Under the pieces are notes generated by a model. The model was not told the origin of the DNA. It worked only from the letters and a program-made list of their open reading frames with translations, and did not search any database. DNA of 64,000 bases from Flavobacterium oncorhynchi. GTDB taxonomy: Bacteria; Bacteroidota; Bacteroidia; Flavobacteriales; Flavobacteriaceae. Shown here piece after piece: positions 51,211 to 61,415 of the stretch (its first letter is position 1; the number at the start of each line of letters is the position of its first letter). The stretch covers positions 1 through 64,000 of the forward strand of contig NZ_MUHA01000012.1 in the NCBI RefSeq assembly GCF_002217355.1. Reading direction: 5' to 3'. A program made the translations under genes and the position numbers.

Positions 51211-51232
51211 ATAAATTATCTTGTTAGTTTTA

Positions 51233-51266
51233 AAAGGCCTTCCTCTTTTGAGGAGGGCTTTTTTAT
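51233..51266 (+). terminator. Terminator of the barrel gene at 50656
   Basis: AAAGGCCTTCCTC with GAGGAGGGCTTTTTT, an imperfect stem followed by a T-run. Confidence 0.8.
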
Positions 51267-51376
51267 GGATATAATAGTTGAGTGGTGTGATTTAATTGCT
51301 TTTAAATTAATTGGTTAGTTTTTTTGCTACTATTTTTTTTGTTAAATTCCTAGTGTAGAATTATGAAGAATATTTT

Positions 51377-51384
51377 TATATTTG
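51377..51384 (+). promoter_or_regulatory. Putative -7 box of the barrel gene at 51412
   Basis: TATATTTG matches TAnnTTTG, 27 bp upstream of the ATG. Confidence 0.5.
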
Positions 51385-51411
51385 ATGTATATAACGTAAA
51401 AACAAATTGTA

Positions 51412-51981
51412 ATGAAAAGAATTATTTTAGCTGCTATAGCAGTAATGGTATTTGGATTTGCGAATGCGCAAAAAACAAGATTCGGAGTTAAAGGAGGTCT
51501 TAACCTTACAACTTTTGCTGGTGGAAATTACTGGGATGCTAAATCTTTGGTTGGTTTTCAAGTAGGAGGCTTTGCCGAAATTAAAGTTATAGAGAGGTTG
51601 TCGATTCAACCTGAGGTTTTGTTTTCTACACAGGGAGCTAAACTTGATGATCTAGATATCGATAGCAAATTAAACTATATTAATATACCTGTTTTGGCTA
51701 AGTTTTATGTTACAAAACAGTTTACTGTAGAGGCGGGGCCACAAATTGGGTTTTTAGTATCTGCTAAAAATGATGGTCACGATGCTAAAGATGGTTTTAA
51801 ATCTGTAGATACAGGATTTAATTTTGGAGCTGGATATAATTTTACAGAGAATGTTTCTGTAGGGCTTCGTTATACTGTAGGTTTGTCAAATATCGCAGAT
51901 TATAATGCTGAAACTTGGGAAGAGCTTTATGATAGTCCGAAGAACAGTGTTTTGGCATTGACTCTAGCTTATAAATTCTAA
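51412..51981 (+). CDS. Outer-membrane beta-barrel protein
   Basis: 189 residues: signal peptide MKRIILAAIAVMVFGFANAQ, then the OMP_b-brl_2 pattern (RFGVKGGLNLTTFAGGNYW, LSIQPEVLFSTQGAKL, FTVEAGPQIGFLVSAKNDG, FNFGAGYNFTENVSVGLRYT) ending in YKF. Paralogue-like to 49804-50370 on the other strand. Own promoter box and terminator. Confidence 0.9.
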   Translation: MKRIILAAIAVMVFGFANAQKTRFGVKGGLNLTTFAGGNYWDAKSLVGFQVGGFAEIKVIERLSIQPEVLFSTQGAKLDDLDIDSKLNYINIPVLAKFYVTKQFTVEAGPQIGFLVSAKNDGHDAKDGFKSVDTGFNFGAGYNFTENVSVGLRYTVGLSNIADYNAETWEELYDSPKNSVLALTLAYKF

Positions 51982-52006
51982 TATCTTAAAACGATATTTT
52001 GTAAAA

Positions 52007-52037
52007 AACCTTCCTAGATTTTAGGAAGGTTTTTTTA
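52007..52037 (+). terminator. Terminator of the barrel gene at 51412
   Basis: AACCTTCCTA at 52007-52016 pairs with TAGGAAGGTT at 52022-52031, followed by a T-run. Confidence 0.9.
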
Positions 52038-52065
52038 TAGTTAAAAATGTTTTACTTTGTAAAGT

Positions 52066-52962
52066 ATGAAATGGAATAATTACATAAAAGACTACCAGTC
52101 GTATTTGCGCATAGAAAGGGGATTGTCTAAAAATACAATCGAGAATTATAGTTTTGATATAGAACGTTTGTGTCTTTTTTTAGAAACCAATCAAATTGAT
52201 GTTTCGCCTTTAAAAATTACTGACGAAACAATTCAGCAGTTTATATATTCAGTATCTAAGGAAGTAAACCCAAGATCTCAATCTAGAATTATTTCTGGTT
52301 TGAAAAGCTTTTTTAATTATTTGGTTTTTGAAGATTATAGAAACGATAGTCCTTTAGAGTTAATTGAGAGTCCTAAAACTGGTAGAAAATTACCTGATAC
52401 ATTGTCTGTGGAAGAAATTGATGCTTTAATTGCTGCGATAGATTTGAGCAGTAACGAAGGGGAAAGAAACCGGGCTATGCTGGAAACTTTGTACGGCTGC
52501 GGACTTCGAGTTTCGGAGTTGGTTTCGCTCAAAATATCTGATTTGTTTTTTGATGAGGGTTTTGTGAAGATTACAGGAAAAGGAAATAAAGAACGTTTTG
52601 TTCCAATAGGTAAAGTGACTCGAAAATACATAGAGATTTACCAAAATGAAATTCGGGTGCATTTAAATATTAAAAAAGGTTTTGAAGATACTTTGTTTTT
52701 AAATCGTCGAGGTAATCAGCTTACTCGTGCTATGATTTTTACAATAATAAAAGATCTGGCAGTAAAAATTAAATTAAGTAAAACAATTAGTCCGCATACA
52801 TTACGCCATTCTTTTGCGACACATTTATTAGAAAACGGCGCCGATTTGAGGTCAATTCAATTAATGCTCGGACATGAATCTATTACCACAACAGAAATTT
52901 ATGTACATCTTGATCGAAGTTTTTTGAAAGAAGTAATGCATTCATTCCATCCAAGAAAATAA
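52066..52962 (+). CDS. xerD: Tyrosine recombinase XerD
   Basis: 298 residues. SAM-like N-terminal core-binding domain (1-85) and catalytic domain with the full set: R148 (GCGLRVSEL), K172, H244-x-x-R247 (HTLRHSFATH), H270 (LMLGHESITTTE) and Y279 (IYVHLD). It resolves chromosome dimers with XerC at dif. Length, lack of mobile-element neighbours and the typical C-terminus mark it as the housekeeping XerD rather than a phage integrase. Confidence 0.94.
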   Translation: MKWNNYIKDYQSYLRIERGLSKNTIENYSFDIERLCLFLETNQIDVSPLKITDETIQQFIYSVSKEVNPRSQSRIISGLKSFFNYLVFEDYRNDSPLELIESPKTGRKLPDTLSVEEIDALIAAIDLSSNEGERNRAMLETLYGCGLRVSELVSLKISDLFFDEGFVKITGKGNKERFVPIGKVTRKYIEIYQNEIRVHLNIKKGFEDTLFLNRRGNQLTRAMIFTIIKDLAVKIKLSKTISPHTLRHSFATHLLENGADLRSIQLMLGHESITTTEIYVHLDRSFLKEVMHSFHPRK

Positions 52963-53103
52963 TTTTTTTACGCGAAACCTCTGTTTTTAAGCAAAAATTA
53001 ATATATTGTATTTGATTTAATGTTAAAAAGAAAGTATAAAAAGCAATAATAAGACTTTTGAATTTGATTTTGATAAAGTAATTATTTACTTAAATGACGG
53101 CGT

Positions 53104-54624
53104 ATGGTTTTTGATTTTTTTAATAGTGAAGATTGCTTAGAAGTTAATAATTTTTACAAAAAGCTGCTTGCAGAAGTGCCGGACTTGATATTTCAGTTTG
53201 TGATAGATGCAGATAATCAGTATTCATTTCCTCTTGTAAGCAGATCTGTTGATGAGATTTTTGAACTTGCGATAGATAAATTTACAGATGATATAAAACT
53301 GATTATCTACGAAAGAATCTTGCCACAAGACCGAGATATGTTTTTTCAAACCTTGGTTAAGGCGCGCAAAGAAATTAAGCCTTGGGAGATTGAGTTTAGA
53401 GCAGTTTTACCCAAAAAAGGACTTCGATGGTTTAGGATTTCGGCTAAAACTGAATTGTCTGACGGTGATAAAGTAAGCTTTTTTGGACATGTTTCAGATA
53501 TAACTGAACTTAAAGATAAAGAGGAAAAACTTCGTATTTCTGAAGAGCGTTTTCAGTTTGCTCTAGACGCTTCTACAGTTGGAATTTGGGATTGGGATAT
53601 GGTAACTAATAACGTTTTTTATTCGTCATTATCATTAAAAATCTTAGAATTAGAATCGAGTGATATTTTTGATGATCCAGAGCGCTGGGATAAAATTGTG
53701 CATCCTGATGATCTTCCAAAATATTATTCAGATATAAAAGAGCATTTTGAAAATAAGATTCCCTATTATGAAAATTACCATCGCGTAATGACTTCCAGTG
53801 GTAATTATAAATGGATTTTAGATCGCGGTAAAGTTATCAAGCGTGATGAAAATGGAAAGCCATTGCGTGTTATAGGTACGCATACTGATATATCATTGCA
53901 GAAAGAAAAGGAGCTTGAGCTCTTGAAAACAATGAAGTTGTACAGCGATCAAAATAGCCGACTGCTTAATTTTTCGCATATTGTTTCGCATAATTTAAAT
54001 ACTCAGGCGGGCAATATTAAATCAATTTTAGATTTTATTGATGCTGATGGTGATAAGGAAACAGTTACAGAAATGCTTGAACATTTGCGTACGGTTTCTA
54101 ATGATTTAAATGAAACGATTTCAAATTTAAGTCAGATCGTAAAAACGCAAAGCAATATTAATATAACAGTTGGGCCGTTAAAGCTTTTTGAGTATATAGA
54201 AAAAACTATTTCGACAATAAAAGGTCACAGCAAACAGAAAAAGGTCACAATTATAAATAATGTGCCAGAGTACTTGATAATAAATTTTAATCCCGCTTAT
54301 CTGGAAAGTGTTTTGTTGAATTTTACAACTAATGCAATAAAGTATGCGCATCCTGATCGAGATCCAGTTATTGTTTTTGATTATGGTTTAGAAACAGATG
54401 GACATAAATCATTGAAGATTACGGATAATGGTTTAGGAATTGATTTGAAGGTATATGGTGATTTGTTGTTTGGGATGTATAAAACATTTCATAAACATGA
54501 AGAGGCAAGAGGAATAGGTTTGTATATCACCAGAAATCAAATAGAAGCTATGAAAGGAACGGTTTCTGTAGAAAGTGAAGTAGGAGTAGGGACGAGTTTT
54601 AAAATTACGTTTAATGATCTTTAA
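53104..54624 (+). CDS. PAS-domain sensor histidine kinase
   Basis: 506 residues, no membrane segments, so a cytoplasmic sensor. Two PAS domains at about 18-140 and 145-275 (the second with the PAC-like IKEHFENKIPYYENYHRVMT and GRGKVIKRDENGKPLRVIGT-type end). The phospho-acceptor region has H296 in SHIVSHNLNTQAGNIKSIL. The HATPase has N box FTTNAIKYAHPDRDP, G1 ITDNGLGIDL and G2 ARGIGLYITRNQIEAMKG. No response regulator adjacent; the partner is elsewhere. Confidence 0.92.
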   Translation: MVFDFFNSEDCLEVNNFYKKLLAEVPDLIFQFVIDADNQYSFPLVSRSVDEIFELAIDKFTDDIKLIIYERILPQDRDMFFQTLVKARKEIKPWEIEFRAVLPKKGLRWFRISAKTELSDGDKVSFFGHVSDITELKDKEEKLRISEERFQFALDASTVGIWDWDMVTNNVFYSSLSLKILELESSDIFDDPERWDKIVHPDDLPKYYSDIKEHFENKIPYYENYHRVMTSSGNYKWILDRGKVIKRDENGKPLRVIGTHTDISLQKEKELELLKTMKLYSDQNSRLLNFSHIVSHNLNTQAGNIKSILDFIDADGDKETVTEMLEHLRTVSNDLNETISNLSQIVKTQSNINITVGPLKLFEYIEKTISTIKGHSKQKKVTIINNVPEYLIINFNPAYLESVLLNFTTNAIKYAHPDRDPVIVFDYGLETDGHKSLKITDNGLGIDLKVYGDLLFGMYKTFHKHEEARGIGLYITRNQIEAMKGTVSVESEVGVGTSFKITFNDL

Positions 54625-54650
54625 AAGCTTTGCAATTAGATAAAATCAAA

Positions 54651-54677
54651 AAAGGCAGTTCGTAGAGAACTGCCTTT
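54651..54677. terminator. Bidirectional terminator between kinase gene and rny
   Basis: AAAGGCAGTTC at 54651-54661 pairs with GAACTGCCTTT at 54667-54677, with A/T runs on both sides of the convergent genes. Confidence 0.9.
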
Positions 54678-54703
54678 TTGTTTTTTTATGTATAGATTAG
54701 CTG

Positions 54704-56263
54704 TTATTTTGCAATATTTACAGCTCTAGTTTCTCTAATTACAGTTACTTTAACTTGACCAGGGTAAGTCATTTCAGTTTGAATTTTTTGTGAGATTTCA
54801 AATGATAAGTTTGCCGCATTGTCATCAGAAACTTTTTCACTTTCAACAATAACACGAAGTTCTCTACCAGCTTGAATTGCGTAAGCATTTTTCACACCGC
54901 TGAATCCGTAAGCTACTTCTTCAAGATCTTTCAAACGTTGAATGTATGAATCTAGAACCTGACGTCTCGCTCCTGGTCTTGCTCCCGATATAGCATCACA
55001 AACCTGAACAATTGGCGATAATAATGATTTCATTTCGATTTCGTCGTGGTGAGCACCAATAGCGTTGCAAACTTCCTCTTTTTCTCCGTATTTCTCGGCC
55101 CATTGCATACCTAATAATGCGTGAGGTAAATCGCTTTCTGTATCTGGAACTTTACCAATATCGTGTAGTAAACCAGCTCTTTTAGCCAATTTTACATTCA
55201 AGCCTAATTCAGCTGCCATGATACCGCAAAGTTTCGAAACTTCTCTAGAGTGTTGTAATAAATTTTGACCGTAAGACGAACGGTATTTCATTCTACCAAC
55301 AACTTTAATCAGTTCTGGATGTAATCCATGAATTCCTAAGTCGATAACAGTACGTTTTCCAACTTCGATAATTTCGTCATCAATTTGTTTAGCTGTTTTT
55401 GCAACAACTTCTTCAATTCTAGCTGGGTGAATACGTCCGTCAGTTACTAATTTGTGCAATGACAAACGAGCAATTTCTCTACGAACTGGATCAAAACAAG
55501 AAAGAATGATAGCTTCTGGTGTATCATCAACGATAATTTCAACTCCAGTTGCAGCTTCAAGAGCTCTAATGTTACGACCTTCACGACCAATGATTCTACC
55601 TTTTACATCGTCAGATTCGATGTTGAATACAGAAACGCAATTTTCAACTGCTTCTTCTGTTCCAACTCTTTGAATTGTATTGATGATGATTTTTTTAGCT
55701 TCTTGCTGTGCAGTAAGTTTTGCCTCTTCAATTGTGTCTTGAATATGAGACATTGCTTTGCTTTTAGCTTCTGCTTTTAAGCCTTCAACTAATTGTTCTT
55801 TTGCTTCTTCTGCAGAAAGTCCAGAGATAACTTCAAGCTGTTGTAATTGACTTTTGTGTAACTTGTCAACTTCAGCTTGTTTTTTGTCTAAAACCTCAAT
55901 TTTATTATTGTATTCAGCTGTTTTAGATTCAAAATCGTCGTTTACTTTTTTGGCTTTTGAAAGCTCGTTAGAAACTTGAGATTCTTTATCACGTACTCTT
56001 TTTTCTACTTCAGCAACTTTTTTATCTCGTGCTAAAATAACTTGTTCGTGTTCTGATTTTAATTCGATAAAACGTTCTTTTGCTTGAAGAATTTTATCTT
56101 TTTTAATATTTTCGGCTTCTAAATTAGCGTCTTTTAAAATAGAAGCTGCTTCTTTTTTTGCGTTTTTTATTAGGTTTGAAATATTACTTTTCTCGATAAA
56201 TTTAGCTATTGCAAAACCTGCTGCAATACCTACTATACCAATAATGATCGTTATGATGTCCAT
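54704..56263 (-). CDS. rny: Ribonuclease Y
   Basis: 519 residues. N-terminal membrane anchor (1-25: [18 protein letters not shown]), a long coiled coil (about 30-200), a KH domain (about 205-265: [20 protein letters not shown]), and an HD domain (about 335-430: [20 protein letters not shown]). Membrane-bound endoribonuclease that starts mRNA decay. It follows the 6S RNA and zapA on the same strand. Confidence 0.97.
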   Translation of the reverse strand: MDIITIIIGIVGIAAGFAIAKFIEKSNISNLIKNAKKEAASILKDANLEAENIKKDKILQAKERFIELKSEHEQVILARDKKVAEVEKRVRDKESQVSNELSKAKKVNDDFESKTAEYNNKIEVLDKKQAEVDKLHKSQLQQLEVISGLSAEEAKEQLVEGLKAEAKSKAMSHIQDTIEEAKLTAQQEAKKIIINTIQRVGTEEAVENCVSVFNIESDDVKGRIIGREGRNIRALEAATGVEIIVDDTPEAIILSCFDPVRREIARLSLHKLVTDGRIHPARIEEVVAKTAKQIDDEIIEVGKRTVIDLGIHGLHPELIKVVGRMKYRSSYGQNLLQHSREVSKLCGIMAAELGLNVKLAKRAGLLHDIGKVPDTESDLPHALLGMQWAEKYGEKEEVCNAIGAHHDEIEMKSLLSPIVQVCDAISGARPGARRQVLDSYIQRLKDLEEVAYGFSGVKNAYAIQAGRELRVIVESEKVSDDNAANLSFEISQKIQTEMTYPGQVKVTVIRETRAVNIAK

Positions 56264-56283
56264 GTTTGTTAAGGTTTATATAT

Positions 56284-56449
56284 AAAAAAAGCCTACATTA
56301 ATTGCTTGAATAAACTCGTAAAGACAAGTTTTGAGCTAACTCACTGTTCAAGTTTCCTCGCAATAAAGCGTGGCATGCTATAGTAGTGATGATTTGCTCA
56401 TTCTAAATTGTTAGTGTTGAGTTTACCAATTGTGAACTAATGTAGGCAG
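56284..56449 (-). ncRNA. ssrS: 6S RNA (6S-Flavo type)
   Basis: Minus-strand RNA of about 160 nt between zapA and rny. The ends form a closing stem, TGCCTACATTA near 56448-56438 with TAATGTAGGC at 56300-56291, followed by a T-run as terminator. The interior is mostly unpaired-looking with short stems, consistent with the open-promoter-mimic shape. 6S RNA beside zapA is conserved in many bacteria, and flavobacteria have their own 6S-Flavo class. It binds RNA polymerase and modulates transcription in slow growth. Ends are approximate. Confidence 0.8.
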
Positions 56450-56473
56450 TATCTTAGTTTCTGTAAAGAACGT

Positions 56474-56767
56474 TTAGTTTTCGAGATATTGATCTAAAAG
56501 CAAATTTAATTTTTTAATTCTTTCAATAGTTTGCTTGCCATCGATTGCGTTATCAATTTGTTTTTGTTCCACTTGCGATGCAAATTGCAGTGCGCACATG
56601 GCTAATACATCTTGTTTATCGCGAACTGCGTAACTTTCTTCGAACTGCTTAATCATGGCATCAATTTTTTTTGAAGCACTTCTAAGTCCTTCTTCTTGAG
56701 CTGGATCTACCGTTAATGGGTAAACTCGGTCTGCAATTGATATTTTGATTTTAAGCTTTCCGTCCAT
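56474..56767 (-). CDS. zapA: Cell division protein ZapA
   Basis: 97 residues: KIKISIADRVYPLTVDPAQE, EGLRSASKKIDAMIKQFEES, then a coiled coil. ZapA bundles FtsZ filaments at the division ring. It starts 5 bp after a small coiled-coil gene ends, and 6S RNA follows, the common order. Confidence 0.92.
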   Translation of the reverse strand: MDGKLKIKISIADRVYPLTVDPAQEEGLRSASKKIDAMIKQFEESYAVRDKQDVLAMCALQFASQVEQKQIDNAIDGKQTIERIKKLNLLLDQYLEN

Positions 56768-56772
56768 GTTAT

Positions 56773-57063
56773 CTAATCTGATAGTTGTGCTATACAGTAA
56801 TCAATTTCGCGAATTAATGAATTTATTTTAAGCTTTGTCTCTCTCTTGTTGTCGTCGCTGCCAAGCAACGAATTGGCTATCTTAAGTGTGTCATACTGCT
56901 TCTTCAAAGCTTCAATCTCCTCAGATTGTTTTCGAATAATTTGCGCAGCTTTGGCTAATTCTAATTGTAATACCTGATTATTCTTTTCCAAGCTTTTTGA
57001 TTTCTCAAACAGCTTTTCAATTTTATATTCAAGAGTATCAATTATTTCGGCAATTACACTCAT
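56773..57063 (-). CDS. Small coiled-coil protein upstream of zapA
   Basis: 96 residues, almost all coiled coil (EYKIEKLFEKSKSLEKNNQV, LQLELAKAAQIIRKQSEEIE). It is 5 bp upstream of zapA, with a -7 box at 57092-57099 (TAACTTTG on the minus strand). Size, fold and position suggest a ZapB-like division factor; homology is not clear enough to name it. Confidence 0.75.
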   Translation of the reverse strand: MSVIAEIIDTLEYKIEKLFEKSKSLEKNNQVLQLELAKAAQIIRKQSEEIEALKKQYDTLKIANSLLGSDDNKRETKLKINSLIREIDYCIAQLSD

Positions 57064-57091
57064 TATACATCCTATTCATTACTTAATCATA

Positions 57092-57099
57092 CAAAGTTA
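57092..57099 (-). promoter_or_regulatory. Putative -7 box of the zapA operon
   Basis: The minus strand reads TAACTTTG (TAnnTTTG), 28 bp upstream of the coiled-coil gene start. Confidence 0.5.
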
Positions 57100-57233
57100 A
57101 TATTCCTTTTTATTAATGCAATTTTTTATCGATTTTTTTGCATTAAAAATAGACAAATAAATGAATTTCAATCAATTGTGTTTTTGTGGCTGTATCTTCG
57201 GTTTTTCCCTGTTAATTTTTTATCTTAGCAAAA

Positions 57234-58937
57234 ATGTTATTTATGAGATTTTCTGTATTTGCCCTTTTGTGCGGCCACTTTATTTTTGCCCAAACACAAT
57301 ATCCTAAAGATTATTTTCGTCCGCCATTAGATATTCCGATGCAGCTTTCGGGTAATTTTGGGGAATTAAGACCAAATCATTTTCATGCAGGTTTTGATTT
57401 GAAAACCAATCAGAGAGAAGGATTGAACGTCTATGCAATTGCCGATGGTTATGTGTCAAGAATAAAGATTTCGACGTTTGGAAACGGAAAATGTATTTAC
57501 ATTACGCATCCAAATGGGTATACTTCTGTTTATGGACATTTACAAACTACTAAAGGAGCGATTCAAGATTATGTAACCAAAGCGCATTATGCTGAAAAGG
57601 CTTATGAAATTGAATTATTCCCGAAACCCGGCGATCTTCCGGTTACAAAAGGACAATTAATTGCACTTTCTGGAAATACAGGTTCATCTGAAGGGCCGCA
57701 TTTGCATTTTGAAATTAGAGATACAAAAACGGAGTTTGTAATTAATCCGATTTTCTTCGGGTTTGATAAAAATATTAAAGATACAAAGAAACCAACGTTG
57801 TCTAGTTTGTATGTTTATCCATTAGATAATGCCTCAGTTAATCAATCCAAACAGCCTTTGTTGTTAAACATGACACTTCAAAAAGACGGAACCTATCTTG
57901 CTGGAAAAGTAAAAACTAACGGAAAAATCGGTTTTGGAATTAATGCTGTTGATACTGATGATGTTTCTTTTAATAAAAATGGCGTTTTTAATGTTTCGAC
58001 ATTTTTGAACGGAAATCAAAATTACAACTATCAATTTAATACCTATTCATTTGATGAAATGCGTTACATCAATGCATTTATTGATTATTCTCGATACAAA
58101 AAAACAAGTCAGCGTATTCAGAAGCTTTTCATGAAAACACCTTTTGCGTTAAGCATTATAAAAACGGATGCGTCTAGAGGGATAATTACGGCAGAACCTA
58201 ATTTGGCGTCAACTTATAGAATTGAAGTTTCAGATTATTATGGAAATCTAAATTCAATCACAGTTCCAATCGAATATGATTCAGCTGATCCTTTGGTGCC
58301 GGCAGAAGCCAGTGCATCTAAGTATTTTGTTAAATACAATAAAGATTCTAATTTCGAAAAAGACAATATGTCTGTTTTCTTTCCTGCAGGAACATTTTAC
58401 GATGACTTTAATTTAAATTTTGATGTTAAAAACAATCGAATTTATATTCATGATGATACAGTTCCTGTGCATTCTAATTTTACAATAACCATCAAGGATA
58501 ATACTTACTCTGAAGCCTTGCGTGACAAAGTTTTTATAGGAAGAATAAGCGGAGCAAGCAGCAGTTACAATGGAACGGTTAGAAAAGGAGATGTTTATAC
58601 GGCAAAATCAAAAGTATTAGGACAATATGGTTTAGTATTAGATACTATAAAGCCAGTTATTAAAATTACAAAGCCGGTTCAGGACAAATGGATCAGCGAT
58701 CAGAAAAAAATCGAGTTTATTATCAGCGATTCTTCGTCAGGAATTAAATCCTATAACGGGTATTTGAACGGAAAATGGGTTTTGTTTGAATATGAAAATA
58801 AAAATAAAAAGATTACTCATACTTTTGATCCTCAATTGCTGCTTGAAGGAGCAAATGATTTAAAAATTGAAGTAATTGATAATGTAGGGAATTCTTCTAT
58901 CTTTGAAACACGTTTCCTTAGAAGTCAACAAAAATAA
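57234..58937 (+). CDS. M23-family metallopeptidase
   Basis: 567 residues with a signal peptide (ends HFIFAQ, about 20). The M23 domain (about 35-180) keeps the zinc motif HFHAGFD (HxxxD) and GPHLHFEIRD (HxH). A long C-terminal beta-rich part (about 200-567) has no clear family. These endopeptidases cut peptidoglycan peptides or act on surface glycoproteins. Followed 12 bp later by a TonB-receptor-like gene, so a shared envelope role is likely. Confidence 0.92.
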   Translation: MLFMRFSVFALLCGHFIFAQTQYPKDYFRPPLDIPMQLSGNFGELRPNHFHAGFDLKTNQREGLNVYAIADGYVSRIKISTFGNGKCIYITHPNGYTSVYGHLQTTKGAIQDYVTKAHYAEKAYEIELFPKPGDLPVTKGQLIALSGNTGSSEGPHLHFEIRDTKTEFVINPIFFGFDKNIKDTKKPTLSSLYVYPLDNASVNQSKQPLLLNMTLQKDGTYLAGKVKTNGKIGFGINAVDTDDVSFNKNGVFNVSTFLNGNQNYNYQFNTYSFDEMRYINAFIDYSRYKKTSQRIQKLFMKTPFALSIIKTDASRGIITAEPNLASTYRIEVSDYYGNLNSITVPIEYDSADPLVPAEASASKYFVKYNKDSNFEKDNMSVFFPAGTFYDDFNLNFDVKNNRIYIHDDTVPVHSNFTITIKDNTYSEALRDKVFIGRISGASSSYNGTVRKGDVYTAKSKVLGQYGLVLDTIKPVIKITKPVQDKWISDQKKIEFIISDSSSGIKSYNGYLNGKWVLFEYENKNKKITHTFDPQLLLEGANDLKIEVIDNVGNSSIFETRFLRSQQK

Positions 58938-58949
58938 AACCCCAAATAG

Positions 58950-61415
58950 TTGTATAATAATAGGTTCATATTCGCCTTGTTTTTTCTGTTTTTTACATGT
59001 GCTTTGGTTGCTCAAAGCGGACATGTTAAAGGAATTATTGTTGACGATGAAAATAATATTGTTTCTAATGTAAATATCACATCTGGTAAAAGCAGTACGC
59101 AATCTGATGCCAATGGTTTTTTTGAAATTGATGTGGTTTCAAACAAAAAGGTTTCAATAATTTTTACCCATATTTCTTTAAAAATGATAAGCTTAACGGT
59201 GAATTTAAAGCCAAATGAGTTTTTTGTTTTTAATCCTGTAATGAATAATTCTGAAGAGCAGATGGGAGAAGTTTTTGTATCTTCCAAAAACAGAAAACGT
59301 GTCCAGGGAATTGCAACAATTGATTTAACAGCAATAAAAAAAGTTCCGGGTGCAAATGCAGGTGTAGAAAATATCTTAAAAACACTTCCGGGCGTAAATT
59401 CAAATAATGAACTTAGTACACAATATGCAGTTCGAGGCGGTAATTACGACGAAAATTTAGTTTACGTTAATGAAGTCGAAGTCTATCGTCCGTTTTTAAT
59501 TCGGTCAGGACAACAGGAAGGATTGAGTTTTACCAATACAGATTTGGTTCAAAATGTTGATTTTTCGGCAGGTGGATTTCAGGCTAAGTTTGGAGATAAA
59601 TTATCATCTGTTTTAGATATTACTTATAGAAAACCAACTCGGTTTGGAGCTTCCTTAGAAGCCAGTTTTTTAGGAGGAAGCGCTTCTGTCGATGCCGTTT
59701 CAAAAAACAAAAAATGGTCTGCAGTAACTGGAGTTCGCTACAGAAATAATAGTTTATTAGTAAACAGTCAAGATACAAAGACAAATTATACACCGACTTT
59801 TGCAGATTTTCAAACTAACATAAATTACGATATTTCTGAAAAATGGCAAATGAGCTTTTTAGGTAATGTTTCGCAGAACAAATATTTATATCAGCCATTA
59901 ACCAGAGAAACAAAATTTGGGACTATTGATCAGCCAATGGCGCTTAATGTGTATTATGAAGGTCAGGAAAAAGATCAATATGACACTTACTTTGGAGCTT
60001 TAAAAACAACTTATAAAGTTTCTCCATCGCTTACGTTAAAATTGATTGGATCATTATTTCATACTACAGAAAAAGAGCATTTTGATATTTTGGCGCAATA
60101 TCGTTTAGGAAATGCGGCAGCTGAGGATGGAACTAACGAGGCAGCAGTTGATTTTACTCGTGGAATTGGCTCGCAACTAAATCACGCCAGAAATGATTTG
60201 GATGCTTTAATTGCAAATGTTGAAATTAAAGGTGCTAAAGACTGGAAAGAAAGTCAGCTTGAATTTGGATTAAAATATACCAGAGAATCAATTCGAGATA
60301 GAGTTGTCGAGTGGGAGGTGATTGATTCGGCTGGATTTTCAATAAATCCGCCTTTAGTTATGCTGCCAAAAAATAATCCGCCTTACACACCTTACGAAGG
60401 TCCGCTTTTGCCTTATCAAAACGTTCGAGCAACAAATTTTAATACTATAAATAGATTTTCAGGTTATACGCAATGGAATAAACAATCAGAAATTGGTTCC
60501 AATCAAATTTGGTTTCATGTTGGTGCTCGCTTTCAAGGTTGGAATGTTTCGGGCGCAGCGGTTGAAGGAAAAAATCAGTTTGTACTCAGTCCGCGAGCGC
60601 AATTTGCAATAAAACCAGATTGGGATATGGACATGGTTTTTAGAATTTCTGGAGGATTGTATCATCAGCCGCCTTTTTATCGAGAACTCCGTGATTTGAA
60701 TGGTGTAGTGAATCCAAATGTAAAAGCACAAGAAGCAGTTCATGTTGTTTTGAGTAACGATTACAATTTTAAAATGTGGAATCGCCCTTTTAAGTGGGTT
60801 ACAGAAGTTTATTATAAGTCACTTTCAGATGTAAATGTGTATTCTATAGACAATGTTCGAATTCGATATGTTGCCAATAATAATGCAAAAGCATATGCGC
60901 AAGGTTTAGATTTTAGATTGAATGGGGAATTTGTGCCAGGAACAGAATCTTGGGTTAGTTTTGGATATCTGAAAACCGAAGAGAATTACGAGAACAAAGG
61001 TTATATTGCACGTCCGACAGATCAGCGTTTGAAATTTGCAATGATGTTTCAGGATTATATGCCAAATATTCCAAGTGTAAAAGTGTATCTTAATTTAGTC
61101 TATAATACTGGTTTGCCTGGAGGCGCTCCAGCGTATTCTGATCCTTATTTGTATCAAAACAGATTAAATGATTACAGAAGAGCGGATATTGGTTTTGCTA
61201 AAGTTTTTGTTGACAGCAGCACTCAGAATGCCAAAACAGGCTGGCTTAAAAATTTTAAAGAGTTATCTGTTGGATTAGAGATTTTTAATATTTTCAACAA
61301 TCAAAATGCGATTACGAATACTTGGGTTCGCGATGTTTATTCTAAAAATCAATATGCGATTCCAAATTTTATGACTTCAAGAGTTTTTAATGTAAAACTG
61401 AATGCAAGGTTATGA
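58950..61415 (+). CDS. TonB-dependent receptor-like protein with CarboxypepD_reg domain
   Basis: 821 residues read from a TTG start at 58950-58952; an in-frame stop directly precedes it, and it yields a signal peptide (FIFALFFLFFTCALVAQ). The N-terminal carboxypeptidase-regulatory-like domain (about 22-110: GHVKGIIVDDENNIVSNVNI) is followed by a plug-like region (about 125-235: LKTLPGVNSNNELSTQYAVR then GGNYDENLVYVNEVEVY) and a barrel to the end. Outer-membrane transporter of unknown substrate. The start is only 12 bp after the M23 gene. Confidence 0.9.
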   Translation: MYNNRFIFALFFLFFTCALVAQSGHVKGIIVDDENNIVSNVNITSGKSSTQSDANGFFEIDVVSNKKVSIIFTHISLKMISLTVNLKPNEFFVFNPVMNNSEEQMGEVFVSSKNRKRVQGIATIDLTAIKKVPGANAGVENILKTLPGVNSNNELSTQYAVRGGNYDENLVYVNEVEVYRPFLIRSGQQEGLSFTNTDLVQNVDFSAGGFQAKFGDKLSSVLDITYRKPTRFGASLEASFLGGSASVDAVSKNKKWSAVTGVRYRNNSLLVNSQDTKTNYTPTFADFQTNINYDISEKWQMSFLGNVSQNKYLYQPLTRETKFGTIDQPMALNVYYEGQEKDQYDTYFGALKTTYKVSPSLTLKLIGSLFHTTEKEHFDILAQYRLGNAAAEDGTNEAAVDFTRGIGSQLNHARNDLDALIANVEIKGAKDWKESQLEFGLKYTRESIRDRVVEWEVIDSAGFSINPPLVMLPKNNPPYTPYEGPLLPYQNVRATNFNTINRFSGYTQWNKQSEIGSNQIWFHVGARFQGWNVSGAAVEGKNQFVLSPRAQFAIKPDWDMDMVFRISGGLYHQPPFYRELRDLNGVVNPNVKAQEAVHVVLSNDYNFKMWNRPFKWVTEVYYKSLSDVNVYSIDNVRIRYVANNNAKAYAQGLDFRLNGEFVPGTESWVSFGYLKTEENYENKGYIARPTDQRLKFAMMFQDYMPNIPSVKVYLNLVYNTGLPGGAPAYSDPYLYQNRLNDYRRADIGFAKVFVDSSTQNAKTGWLKNFKELSVGLEIFNIFNNQNAITNTWVRDVYSKNQYAIPNFMTSRVFNVKLNARL

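Noticed and set aside
52066..52962. Integrase of a mobile element
   Set aside because: Length, motifs and core-gene neighbours fit housekeeping XerD; no att sites or cargo were seen.
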